A program made the position numbers and the translations under genes. DNA of 26,651 bases from Synergistaceae bacterium (GTDB lineage Bacteria > Synergistota > Synergistia > Synergistales > Aminobacteriaceae): contig JAFTBT010000008.1 in assembly GCA_017455085.1 (NCBI GenBank), forward strand, positions 1 through 26,651. The letters run 5' to 3'. Below, piece by piece: positions 13,453 through 22,200 of the stretch. Each line of letters starts with the position of its first letter. The first letter of the stretch is position 1. The notes under the pieces were generated by a model. The model had not been told where the DNA came from. It saw nothing but the letters and a program-made list of their open reading frames with translations, and searched no databases.

Positions 13453-16400
13453 ATGAAAAGACTTCACACGTCTTTATTACTGGCTCTGTTCATCCTAGTG
13501 TGCTGTTCACAGGCATTCTCTGCCTCTAACATGCCTAAAGGTGTTCAGAGTTTCGCACCTACTGGAACCGTTCCCGATAATGTCTCTTTCCGGATAGTGT
13601 TCCGTAATCCTGTGGTCACTAAGGCACAGACTGGCAAAACTTTCACGCCAGAAAATTCTCACTTCCCTTTTGAGGTCAATCCTCCGCTAAACCTAGAGGG
13701 CAGGTGGCAGAATGAACGCACCTTTACCGCTAAACTCCTCGCTCCACTTCAGCAAGCCACTAGCTACTCCGCTACTCTACGCGACGGCCTCAAGGATAGG
13801 CGCGGTAACTCCATCGGCCCGGGAACTTTCCGCTTCCAGACCGAAGGACTTTCACCCACTGACATCAAGGCATCTATGGGGCGCGACGGCAACGCTTACT
13901 TCACGCTCGCCTTCAACATGAGGGTAGACCCCGCAAGGCTTAAGGGCTATATGCGCATTCTTGACCAGCAAGGCAAAGAATTACCATACTCCATTAATGG
14001 CGCACTACCATCACGCACTATCAGGGCTTCCGTTCCAGTGCAAAAGTCTTCATCTCGTCAACGCTTCACCGTACACATTTCCGCTGGCCTCAAATCCGGC
14101 GAAGGCGACTTAGGCATCAACAATGACTATACCGAAAGTGTCGTCCTTGACCCTCAACTCATGGTCAGGGAACTTTCTCCGGAGCGCAATGCTATCAGGG
14201 CATACTTCAACTTCGGCATTGACCCTAACACCGCTAAGAGCTTCATCACTATAGAGCCTGCTGTCAGTGACGTAACATTTTCTTCCGGCTGGAGCGATGA
14301 GAATTTCACCATCAGGTCCGAGAACTTCCGCCCTAGAGACAGGTTCGTGATTACTTTCCGTAAAGGTTTCCCGTCCAAAGGCGGCCTAGTCCTCAAGGAA
14401 GACTATAAGCAATCCATTATTATGCCTGACCTGGCGCCAGATATTACTCTCCCATCAACTGGCACGTACCTCACTGCTCTCAATGACGGCCTAATTCCTA
14501 TTGAGCTCCTCAACATCAAGAAATTACAGCTCGATTTATGGCGCATGTATGAGAATAATATCCCCTATATGCTACATGATGATTATGACGAGTTCGACAA
14601 GGATATCGCTCGCAGGGTCTTCACTAAGGAAATTCCACTATCCCTGCCACTCAATAAGACCGTTCGCAAATCCATTCCCGTAAATGAACTCGCTCAGGGA
14701 AAACGAGGCCTATTCCTGCTAACTGCTCGTGATGCTAATGCTGACTGGTGGGATGAATACCGCCAAATCATCAGCCTCTCGGACTTGGGTGTTACTGCAA
14801 GACTTTGGGAGGACGCTATACTCCTGTGGGTGAACTCACTCACCAGTGCAAAGGGCGTTAACGAGGCTGACGTCAAAATCTACTCCAGTGCAAAGCAATT
14901 ACTCGCTTCCGGCAAAACTAACTCCGCAGGGGTCTTCTACTACCAAATCCCCGACGGCAACACTTGGGAGCGCGATAACCAGCCATATGTCGCTGTGGTG
15001 CGTAAAGGCTCTGGCGAAAACGCTGACCTCACATACCTGCAACTCACGTCTGACCTCCTCAACCGCGAAATCTTCGACACATCCGGCCGTGCATGGCTTT
15101 TTGGCGAGCGCTCAGGGTATGACGGCGCAATAATTTCACCCAGAGACATTTACCGTACGGGCGAGACCGCTCACTTCAAGGCCATAATCCGCAATCCTGA
15201 CATCACTATCCCTAAAGCATTCCCGATAGTGTTCACGGTGAAGGACACACTTGGCCGCAAAGTTACTCAGCAGGCGGTTACTCTGAACGACAAGGGCAGT
15301 GCATTGTTCGAGCTAGGTATCCCGGCAAACGCATTGACAGGAGTGTGGACGGTCAACGCAGCAGTTCCGGGCGCAGAGGACAGACCCATAGCGGCGTACA
15401 AGTTCCACGTTGAGGATTTTGCCCCGCCACGTATTGAGGTGAAGCTGAACACATTACGGAAGTATTTGGTGAAGGGCGACACGTTCACTGCGGATATATA
15501 TGCGCGCTGGTTATTCGGAGTTGATGGAGCGGGGTTGCCGTACAAAGTGTCATGGGTAGCGCGTGCTGGGGAGTTCACACCTACGCAGGAGCGGTGGAAG
15601 GCCTACACTTTCGGGGACAGTTCGCGAGTGTTTGAGCGTGAGGAGGGCGAACTTGAAGGAGGGCAGCTAGACGCTTTCGGGAAGGCGACTGCGAATTTGC
15701 CGGTGAATGCGGACTGGCAGGCAGCTACTACCGTGAACGTTACGCTTAAGGTGGAAGTTATGGAGGACGGCGGACGGTGGATCACGGGGACGATGACGCG
15801 GAAATATTATCCATCGGGGTATTTGCTCGGGATAGCACCGGAAAATGACTCTTTCTCTGTAGGGAATGCAGCTAGATTCAGAGTCGCGGGAATAACTCCG
15901 GAAGAAGAGCCCGCGAATCCCGGAGACCTCACAGCTACTCTCTATCGCGTCACGTGGAACTACAACATGATCGAGATTGACGGCAGAAAACGTTGGCAGA
16001 GTACAGAAGAACTTACGGAAATAGAGGATAAATCATTCACTCTGAAAAATGGTCTCGGTAATGTAGCCTTCACTCCTAAAGAATGGGGCAGCTACTTGGT
16101 GAGAGTGTCTGATGCTGACGACAACGCACGCGCTGTGTACAGGTTCTACGCGACAGACCCTAAGTATGCAGGCAGAGGCTCGCAGCTCATCGACCGTATA
16201 GACATGTCCACTGAGAAAGATACCTACAAAGTCGGAGAGACTGCTCAGGTCAAAATCAAAGCTCCGTTTGCTGGGTTGATGCTCATCACCGTAGAGAATG
16301 CAAAGCTCATCGACAGGAATATACGCATTGTTGAGGACGGTGAAGTAACATTTGACGTTCCCATCACTAAGGACATGATGCCTAATGCGTGGGTTAGTGC

Positions 16401-18804
16401 GTGGCTGATCCGGCCAGTAGAAGGCTCTGACGCTAAGCAGTGGGCCTCACATAGGGCTATAGGTCTCCTCAGACTCAAGACCGACCTTAGCAGCTACAGC
16501 ATGAATGTCGCTATAGACGCTCCGAAGAAAATAGAGCCTGCCTCGAAGCTGCCTGTGAAGATTTCTCTCACTGGTGCAGGGGCTAACTTGGCGGGGAATG
16601 CTGACGTAGCAATAGCGTTTGTTGATGATGGTGTACTTGGCCTGACGAGATACAAGACTCCGGATCTGCTGAATCATTTCTGGGGCTTAAAGACCCTCAA
16701 CTCCAAAGGCTTCGACTTATACGACCAGCTAATTCCTATTGAGGATCAGGCTACCGAACAGCTTCATCCGGGCGGTGACGAGGCTATGGGAGCTCTTGCG
16801 CTCGACGGGAACATTCAGCGTTTCAAGATACTCTCACTGTTTGACGGAGTGCTTGAGGCGGACAATAACGGCGTGATTACTACTGAGCTTGACATTCCGG
16901 AGTTCAGCGGAAGAGGAAGGCTGTATGTTGTTGCGGCATCAGGGAAGAGCTTCGGGAAGGCTGAGCAGACTATCGAGATAGCGCGCGATGTAGTTACTGA
17001 GGCAGGACTCCCAAGATTTGCAGCACCGGGTGATGAGTTCCTTGTGCCGATATCCGTCTTCAATACGTCAGGGCAGAACAAGGAGATCACTATTCAGCTC
17101 ACACCTGAAGGGTTAACACTGGATGAGTCATATTCACTCCTAAAGATACCTGCTGGAGCTAAAGGTTCATTTACTACAAAAGCGCGTGCATTAGGCGGTG
17201 CAAACAAAGCTGTGCTAAAGATAACTACTTCGTGGCATGGAGTGAGCTATACTCAGGAAATCGATATTCCGATCCGGTCTGCTTGGCCTTCCGTTACTAC
17301 TGGAGCAACCGGCAGTTTCGCAAACGGCACCACAAAAATTACTGTTCCTACTGACGACTTCATGGGCGAAATTTCCGGAACACTGACCCTCGCGAATACC
17401 CCCGCCGTCAACATCAACAGAGCGGTTCAGTACCTCAACGCTTACCCTCACGCGTGCCTCGAACAGACCATATCCACAGCATGGCCGTTCCTGATACTGC
17501 CCGATGCCGTCGCTGAACTCGACCCACTAATCGCCAACGATAACGCTATCCATGAACGTACTGAAGGCGCAATCAACCGGATACAGTCAATGCAGCTCTA
17601 CGACGGAAGTTTTGCGGCATGGCCTGGAACTAGTACCCCGTACCATTGGGGGAGCGTGTATGCAGCACATTTCCTGCTTGCGGCGAAGAATGCGGGAGTG
17701 AGTTTCCCTGAAGAGATGCTGACCGGTGCGCTGAACTGGATGCGCGGATATATGGCGTCAATGTACACCGGACAGTTTGCGGACGAACAGGACGATATGA
17801 CCACGAAGGCGTATGCTACGTATGTGCTTGCGCTGAACGGAGAAAGGCCGCTCGGATGGATAGAGTACGTGCGAGAGAATGCGGGACTGCTGAAGCCGTC
17901 AGGACATGTGTATTTGGCAGGAGCGCAGAGCCTAGTGGATGGGAACGCTGATGCACTACGGAGCTTGCACTTAGGGCGACACACAGGGTATTCAGGTCGG
18001 ACGCTGGAGAGTGAGACGCGGAATGTAGCTGTGTTGCTTGGGATGTGGCTTGATGTAGAGCCTCAAGCACCGGAAGTTACGGAACTTGCGCAGAGACTTG
18101 CGGGACTTGGGAGCAATGGCTCATGGTACAGCACGCAGGATAATGCATCGGCGATAGTGGCACTTGCTCGGTATAACGTTGAGGCCGCTGGAGCAAAGAG
18201 CGATATTCACGCGCGAGTTACGACTGAGACCAGCGACAAGGCATTACTCACATACGACAACCAGACTGCAAGCATCAGGATAGACGAACTGCCGAAGGGT
18301 AGCGATATCCTGATAGAGGCGGAGGGCACTGGTCAAGGGTGCTATTCATGGAGCATAACGGGATTTCCGAAGAGGCAGCCTAAGCCGGAACGCAAGAACG
18401 TTAACGTGGAGTGTGTATACTTTGACGCGAAGGGGAATGTGGTAGACCTGCGTAATCCTATAGCGCACGGAAGCGTGATACAGTGTGTGTTGACGGTGAA
18501 GCCTTCTATGACGGTGAATAGTTTATCAGTGAACTACTTACTGCCGGCTGGTTTTGAGATTGAGACCCCTCGCCTTGAGGATGGAGCGGAAAATCAGGCA
18601 GGCACATACGGGATAGTGAGTGATGTGCGTGATGACCGGTTAGTGCTGTTCATTGACCGACTGAGCGGAGAGCGTTCATACGGTTTCAAGATGAGGGCAG
18701 TGACGCGTGGGAAGTTCAGGATGCCGCAAGTGAGTGCATACGGAATGTATGATGCTGGAGTGAGATATACGGGCAACGTGCAGCCGGATGTAGAAATCAA
18801 GTAA
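13453..18804 (+). CDS. Bacterial alpha-2-macroglobulin (thioester protease inhibitor), 1783 aa
   Basis: Large envelope protein that traps attacking proteases by forming a covalent thioester bond after bait cleavage. ATG 13453 has AAAGGA 9 nt upstream; the in-frame ATG at 13420 lacks a site. A Sec signal peptide (MKRLHTSLLLALFILVCCSQAFSA) ends near residue 24; no standard lipobox, so soluble periplasmic. The N-terminal part has the Ig-like macroglobulin domains (PTGTVPDNVSFRIVFRNPV; FEVNPPL), a middle MG region with RDIYRTGETAHFKA, and the helical thioester domain with YPHACLEQT, Cys1335-Leu-Glu-Gln1338, fully intact. The C-terminal receptor-like domain follows. Longer than E. coli YfhM. The usual partner, penicillin-binding protein 1C, is not adjacent. 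Codon third positions swing between C-rich and G-rich segments along the gene. Confidence 0.95.
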   Translation: MKRLHTSLLLALFILVCCSQAFSASNMPKGVQSFAPTGTVPDNVSFRIVFRNPVVTKAQTGKTFTPENSHFPFEVNPPLNLEGRWQNERTFTAKLLAPLQQATSYSATLRDGLKDRRGNSIGPGTFRFQTEGLSPTDIKASMGRDGNAYFTLAFNMRVDPARLKGYMRILDQQGKELPYSINGALPSRTIRASVPVQKSSSRQRFTVHISAGLKSGEGDLGINNDYTESVVLDPQLMVRELSPERNAIRAYFNFGIDPNTAKSFITIEPAVSDVTFSSGWSDENFTIRSENFRPRDRFVITFRKGFPSKGGLVLKEDYKQSIIMPDLAPDITLPSTGTYLTALNDGLIPIELLNIKKLQLDLWRMYENNIPYMLHDDYDEFDKDIARRVFTKEIPLSLPLNKTVRKSIPVNELAQGKRGLFLLTARDANADWWDEYRQIISLSDLGVTARLWEDAILLWVNSLTSAKGVNEADVKIYSSAKQLLASGKTNSAGVFYYQIPDGNTWERDNQPYVAVVRKGSGENADLTYLQLTSDLLNREIFDTSGRAWLFGERSGYDGAIISPRDIYRTGETAHFKAIIRNPDITIPKAFPIVFTVKDTLGRKVTQQAVTLNDKGSALFELGIPANALTGVWTVNAAVPGAEDRPIAAYKFHVEDFAPPRIEVKLNTLRKYLVKGDTFTADIYARWLFGVDGAGLPYKVSWVARAGEFTPTQERWKAYTFGDSSRVFEREEGELEGGQLDAFGKATANLPVNADWQAATTVNVTLKVEVMEDGGRWITGTMTRKYYPSGYLLGIAPENDSFSVGNAARFRVAGITPEEEPANPGDLTATLYRVTWNYNMIEIDGRKRWQSTEELTEIEDKSFTLKNGLGNVAFTPKEWGSYLVRVSDADDNARAVYRFYATDPKYAGRGSQLIDRIDMSTEKDTYKVGETAQVKIKAPFAGLMLITVENAKLIDRNIRIVEDGEVTFDVPITKDMMPNAWVSAWLIRPVEGSDAKQWASHRAIGLLRLKTDLSSYSMNVAIDAPKKIEPASKLPVKISLTGAGANLAGNADVAIAFVDDGVLGLTRYKTPDLLNHFWGLKTLNSKGFDLYDQLIPIEDQATEQLHPGGDEAMGALALDGNIQRFKILSLFDGVLEADNNGVITTELDIPEFSGRGRLYVVAASGKSFGKAEQTIEIARDVVTEAGLPRFAAPGDEFLVPISVFNTSGQNKEITIQLTPEGLTLDESYSLLKIPAGAKGSFTTKARALGGANKAVLKITTSWHGVSYTQEIDIPIRSAWPSVTTGATGSFANGTTKITVPTDDFMGEISGTLTLANTPAVNINRAVQYLNAYPHACLEQTISTAWPFLILPDAVAELDPLIANDNAIHERTEGAINRIQSMQLYDGSFAAWPGTSTPYHWGSVYAAHFLLAAKNAGVSFPEEMLTGALNWMRGYMASMYTGQFADEQDDMTTKAYATYVLALNGERPLGWIEYVRENAGLLKPSGHVYLAGAQSLVDGNADALRSLHLGRHTGYSGRTLESETRNVAVLLGMWLDVEPQAPEVTELAQRLAGLGSNGSWYSTQDNASAIVALARYNVEAAGAKSDIHARVTTETSDKALLTYDNQTASIRIDELPKGSDILIEAEGTGQGCYSWSITGFPKRQPKPERKNVNVECVYFDAKGNVVDLRNPIAHGSVIQCVLTVKPSMTVNSLSVNYLLPAGFEIETPRLEDGAENQAGTYGIVSDVRDDRLVLFIDRLSGERSYGFKMRAVTRGKFRMPQVSAYGMYDAGVRYTGNVQPDVEIK

Positions 18805-18820
18805 CAATAGTAACACAAAG

Positions 18821-18852
18821 CCCCCCAATAACACGGGGGGAAATTTTTTTTT
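18821..18852 (+). terminator. Strong intrinsic terminator after the alpha-2-macroglobulin gene
   Basis: CCCCCC (18821-18826) pairs with GGGGGG (18835-18840) across an 8-nt loop, followed by AAA and a run of nine or more T. Confidence 0.85.
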
Positions 18853-18921
18853 GACGGTGACGAAAATCTCATAACTAATGTCATGACGAAGCCGCATCAG
18901 TAATATCATGAACGCTCATAA

Positions 18922-19245
18922 TCACAAGCCAGTGCGCAGGAGTGGAATAGCATTGATGACAGGTTCTTCGTATGGATGAATGGCCTTCACAGCGGCGATA
19001 ATTCTGTCTATGTCCTGAAGCCTGCAAGTAACTTCGACTTTGAGTTCCTGCACCTGCGAGACTACGCCATGAGTGCCAGAATACGGATGAGTACCATCAA
19101 GCGGCCGCCAAGTACCTATCACATGCGAATACGACAGACAGCAGTCATAATTGCCGATATGCCCAGCGTCAATGGAGTATAATGTCTCCTGAAGAGTAGG
19201 CAAAAACTTTTCCGGAATGAATATCTCAAGTTTGCAGTACATCAT
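18922..19245 (-). CDS. Stand-alone YqfO/NIF3-associated (CutA-like) domain protein, 107 aa
   Basis: Small ferredoxin-like domain of the type normally inserted in NIF3/YqfO metal proteins. Diagnostic segments are KLEIFIPEKFLPTLQETLYS, GHIGNYDCCLSYS, TWRPLDGTHPYSG and the C-terminal IHPYEEPVINAIPL. It is complete at 107 aa and lacks the NIF3 metal site, so it represents the single-domain family. Function of such proteins is not established; metal or nucleotide sensing by analogy to PII/CutA folds is inference. The ATG at 19245 has only a weak ribosome site. It is the last gene of a three-gene minus-strand set, 24 nt after thpR. Confidence 0.85.
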   Translation of the reverse strand: MMYCKLEIFIPEKFLPTLQETLYSIDAGHIGNYDCCLSYSHVIGTWRPLDGTHPYSGTHGVVSQVQELKVEVTCRLQDIDRIIAAVKAIHPYEEPVINAIPLLRTGL

Positions 19246-19269
19246 AGTATTTGTGAGCCACTCGACACG

Positions 19270-19812
19270 TCATAGTAATTGCGAATACACCGCCCCTCTA
19301 GGGGTCAGCACACTCCTCATCAGCACCATCTCCCCACACTCCCACACTACTCTAGGCACCTCCCCCAGCCGTCTCACCAGCACTTCCGGCAAACTCTCAT
19401 CCTTCAGCCTCGCCAGCGTCATATGCGCCCTAAAGTTCTTGCTATCCCTCTCAAGCCCCACACGTTCATACAGTACATCATTCACCATCCGCGCCAGCTT
19501 CCCCAGCTCATGACTTCCCTTTTCGCCCCCAAGCCATAACACTTTAGGCCTGTTCAGGTTCGGGAACGCGCCCACATGCTCAAGCTCCACAGTGAACTCA
19601 CGAAAATACTTCACCGGTTCTAGAGCGTCATTCACCTGCTCTATAACTCTATGCTCAACTTCACCGAGAAACTTTAGAGTTATGTGGAACTGTTCACGTC
19701 TACACCACCGTATAGGAGCAAGCGGCCGAAGGAGGGCCAAAAAGTTCTCCAGCACATCCGCCACATTGCCCGGCACCTTCACGGCAACGAATGCCCTCAC
19801 CAGCTCCCTCAT
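19270..19812 (-). CDS. thpR: RNA 2',3'-cyclic phosphodiesterase (LigT/ThpR family)
   Basis: Opens 2',3'-cyclic phosphates on RNA ends. 180 aa, the normal length. The two catalytic HxT motifs are HITLKFLG (about residue 43) and HMTLARLK (about residue 129), the hallmark of the 2H phosphoesterase superfamily. ATG 19812 (MRELVRAFVAVKVP) matches the family N-terminus better than GTG 19824, which would overlap the nitroreductase gene. The start is one base past the nitroreductase stop, so the two are translationally coupled. Confidence 0.93.
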   Translation of the reverse strand: MRELVRAFVAVKVPGNVADVLENFLALLRPLAPIRWCRREQFHITLKFLGEVEHRVIEQVNDALEPVKYFREFTVELEHVGAFPNLNRPKVLWLGGEKGSHELGKLARMVNDVLYERVGLERDSKNFRAHMTLARLKDESLPEVLVRRLGEVPRVVWECGEMVLMRSVLTPRGAVYSQLL

Positions 19813-19813
19813 G

Positions 19814-20332
19814 CTACAGGACACTCACGATATCACTTGCACTTTTGCGTAATGTGTGTCTGTCAGAAGGCATAGCATCATCAGCAGGCCAGCCTACAGG
19901 GAACAGCGCGACTAAATCCCAGCCCTTCATGTCCGGAAAAAGCTCCATAGCCTTGACGGTGTCGAAATACCCCACCCATGTAGACCCTAAGCCCAGCGCA
20001 TGAATTGCCAGCATGATGTGTGTAGCGACTATACTTGCGTCAACATCCCCAAAGTTGCGATTGTCGGAGGGTCTGACGAAAGCACCGGCAGCAGTTCCAC
20101 CGACAGCGATAACGGCCTGAGCATTCTGCATCCACGTGAACGGAGTGCAAGAGCGTATTTTGTCGAGAGCATCATGGGACTTCATGACCCAGAGCTTAAC
20201 GGGCTGGACGTTTTTAGCGGTAGGGGCATATATCCCAGCTTCGAGAATTTTATTGATGATGTCATCAGAGACGGGTGTATCTGCGAATTTGCGGCAAGAG
20301 TAACGAGCATGTACGAGTTCGAGAAAGTTCAT
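19814..20332 (-). CDS. Nitroreductase-family FMN oxidoreductase
   Basis: NAD(P)H-dependent flavoprotein of the nitroreductase family, 172 aa. Residues 1-30 carry NFLELVHARYSCRKF, whose Arg-Tyr-Ser-Arg-like loop binds the FMN phosphate; LEAGIYAPTAKNVQPVKLWV is the second flavin loop; HIMLAIHALGLGSTWVGYF is the core helix and GWDLVALFPVGWP the final strand. ATG 20332 has AAGGAGG 8 nt upstream; the longer frame to 20446 would run through the divergent promoter. First gene of nitroreductase-thpR-yqfO-like. Natural substrate unknown. Confidence 0.9.
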   Translation of the reverse strand: MNFLELVHARYSCRKFADTPVSDDIINKILEAGIYAPTAKNVQPVKLWVMKSHDALDKIRSCTPFTWMQNAQAVIAVGGTAAGAFVRPSDNRNFGDVDASIVATHIMLAIHALGLGSTWVGYFDTVKAMELFPDMKGWDLVALFPVGWPADDAMPSDRHTLRKSASDIVSVL

Positions 20333-20354
20333 GTATATAGCCTCCTTAATCTGG

Positions 20355-20360
20355 TATAAT
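20355..20360 (+). promoter_or_regulatory. -10 box of the MATE/isomerase/cyclase operon
   Basis: TATAAT on the plus strand, 46 bp before the MATE start at 20407, in the 74-bp gap between divergent genes. No -35 match at 17 bp. Confidence 0.5.
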
Positions 20361-20406
20361 GCACAGTTTACCACAGCTAGATACATTTGGAGGGAGAAAA
20401 TCACAC

Positions 20407-22200
20407 ATGCATGAGCGCGAAACACACCCCGACTTAATACCAGCAATGTTTATCTCGACAGCAATAGCGATGATATTCACGCAGTTAGCTGGTTTCGGAG
20501 CAGTCCTGATAGACGGGATAATAACGAGCCGAGTGCTAGGTTCACAGGCATATTCTGGAGTGTCATTGCTAGGGCCGTTGAACGGAATAGTGTTGCTGCT
20601 GAGTGGAGGAGTATCGGTGAGTGCGCAGGTAATAAGTTCGCAGGCAATAGGGCGCGGCAACAGGAACAAAGCCAATGCTGCATTCACGGTAGCGGTGATA
20701 CTGGACGGAATATTTGCGTTGCTGCTGATGGTGATGTGTATATTGTGCCCCTCCGGATTGCTGAGTGTCTGCGGAGTAACACAGGCTTCCCACCCTACGA
20801 TATACCCTCATATGCTCTCTTACTTGAGGGGGTACATGCTGGGGATACCGTTCATGATGCTGATACAGGTAATCGGCCCTATAATCGTGATGGATAGCGG
20901 AAAATCGCTGTTTAGTGTGTCAGCGTTATTGCTGTTTGTAGCTGATGCATGGTGCGACCTTCTGAACGCGTATGTGTATCACGGGGGTACGTTTGGGATG
21001 GGAATAGCCACGACAGTATCGTATGTGTTTCAGAGTGTATTGTTGTTGACGCACTTCATGAAGAAGAACTCATATTTCCGTCTATCACTGATGGGATTTA
21101 CGCCTATGCTGATACCGGAGATGATAGGCACAGCCCTTCCCGCCTTCACGCTGAAACTAGCGACAGCCTTGCGAGACTTGGCCGTGAACCGGATAAATAT
21201 CTACGTAGCATTGACGACAGCAGCAATAGCGGCACGAGGTATGCAGAACGACATAAACACGGTGCTGTTCTGTTTCTCAATGGGAATGAGTAAGACGTTA
21301 CTGACGATGACGGGGATGTTTTACGGAGCGAATGACCGGCGAGGATTGAGGCGGCTATTTGCGAGTAGTGTGAGGATGGCGTTAGTAGTATCTGGGAGTA
21401 TAGGGTTGTTGACGTTTATGAGTGCGGAATGGATAGCGGAATGTTTCACGGATGAGCCTGAAGTAGTAGAGTTTGCGGCGTTCAGTATTAAGTGTATGTC
21501 GTTTGCGTTGATACCGGATAATTTGGCTGTGTTGTACCAGCACTATTTGCAGGGAATAAACCAGCGAAAAATTGTGAACGTGATAAATTTTGCGAGCCGA
21601 TTTTTTATCCCAGTGCTGACGGCGTTTGTGTTAGGTATGTTATTCGGTTCACGTGGAATTATGGCGTCAATAGCGGCCTCGAACTTTATCCTGATTGTGT
21701 TTATGGCAGTGATAGTGTATATGCGTACTGGGACATTGAGGAAGTTTATGTTATTGCCTGAGGATTTTGGCGGTGATGACGACAGCAATATATACGCGTC
21801 GATAGTCTCGGAGGAGGACGTAATGCGAGAGAGTGAGCGAGCGGAGGAATTTTGTTTGGAGCATGGAGTGAGCCGTAGGAACGCAAAACTTATCGCGCTA
21901 TTTGTGGAGGAGACGGGAGTAATAATCATCGAGAACGGGAAGGCAGAAACGTGGCAGAAGTTCAGGATGGATTACCGGTTGTCATTGAGTGGAGGGAAGC
22001 TGTGTATAACGTTGCGGGACAGGTGCGGACATTTTGACCCTAGGGCGTTTTACTCTGAACACAAGGATGATGAGCCGGAGGAGTTATCAGGTATAACACT
22101 TGTGATGAGGCTGGCGGACGAAGTAAAATACTTCAATGCATTCAACAGCAACAACATCATGATATACATGGACACGAGGAAAGGGAAAACACAGTCATGA
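20407..22200 (+). CDS. MATE-family transporter fused to a degenerate RsbW-like ATPase domain
   Basis: 597 aa. Residues 1 to about 450 are a MATE/MOP-type carrier with about 12 hydrophobic helices (GFGAVLIDGIITSRVLGSQAYSG; QVISSQAIGRGN; RGMQNDINTVLF in the second half). Residues about 470-590 form a HATPase_c_2 domain of the anti-sigma kinase RsbW type: VEETGVIIIENG (500-511), DRCGHFDP (538-545) and ELSGITLVMRLADEVKYF (559-576). In that fold the N-box normally reads EE-x-x-x-N; here the Asn is Ile506, so Mg-ATP binding may be lost. ATG 20407 is preceded by GGAGGG; an in-frame ATG 20359 overlaps the -10 box and is rejected. The stop overlaps the next start (ATGA). Exporter substrate unknown. 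Confidence 0.85.
   Translation: MHERETHPDLIPAMFISTAIAMIFTQLAGFGAVLIDGIITSRVLGSQAYSGVSLLGPLNGIVLLLSGGVSVSAQVISSQAIGRGNRNKANAAFTVAVILDGIFALLLMVMCILCPSGLLSVCGVTQASHPTIYPHMLSYLRGYMLGIPFMMLIQVIGPIIVMDSGKSLFSVSALLLFVADAWCDLLNAYVYHGGTFGMGIATTVSYVFQSVLLLTHFMKKNSYFRLSLMGFTPMLIPEMIGTALPAFTLKLATALRDLAVNRINIYVALTTAAIAARGMQNDINTVLFCFSMGMSKTLLTMTGMFYGANDRRGLRRLFASSVRMALVVSGSIGLLTFMSAEWIAECFTDEPEVVEFAAFSIKCMSFALIPDNLAVLYQHYLQGINQRKIVNVINFASRFFIPVLTAFVLGMLFGSRGIMASIAASNFILIVFMAVIVYMRTGTLRKFMLLPEDFGGDDDSNIYASIVSEEDVMRESERAEEFCLEHGVSRRNAKLIALFVEETGVIIIENGKAETWQKFRMDYRLSLSGGKLCITLRDRCGHFDPRAFYSEHKDDEPEELSGITLVMRLADEVKYFNAFNSNNIMIYMDTRKGKTQS

Noticed and set aside
8541..14560. Recurrent GAATAATATC/AATAATAT strings as a dispersed regulatory motif
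   Set aside because: Most lie inside coding regions in frames coding Asn-Asn or Ile-type residues; this looks like codon usage, not a binding site.
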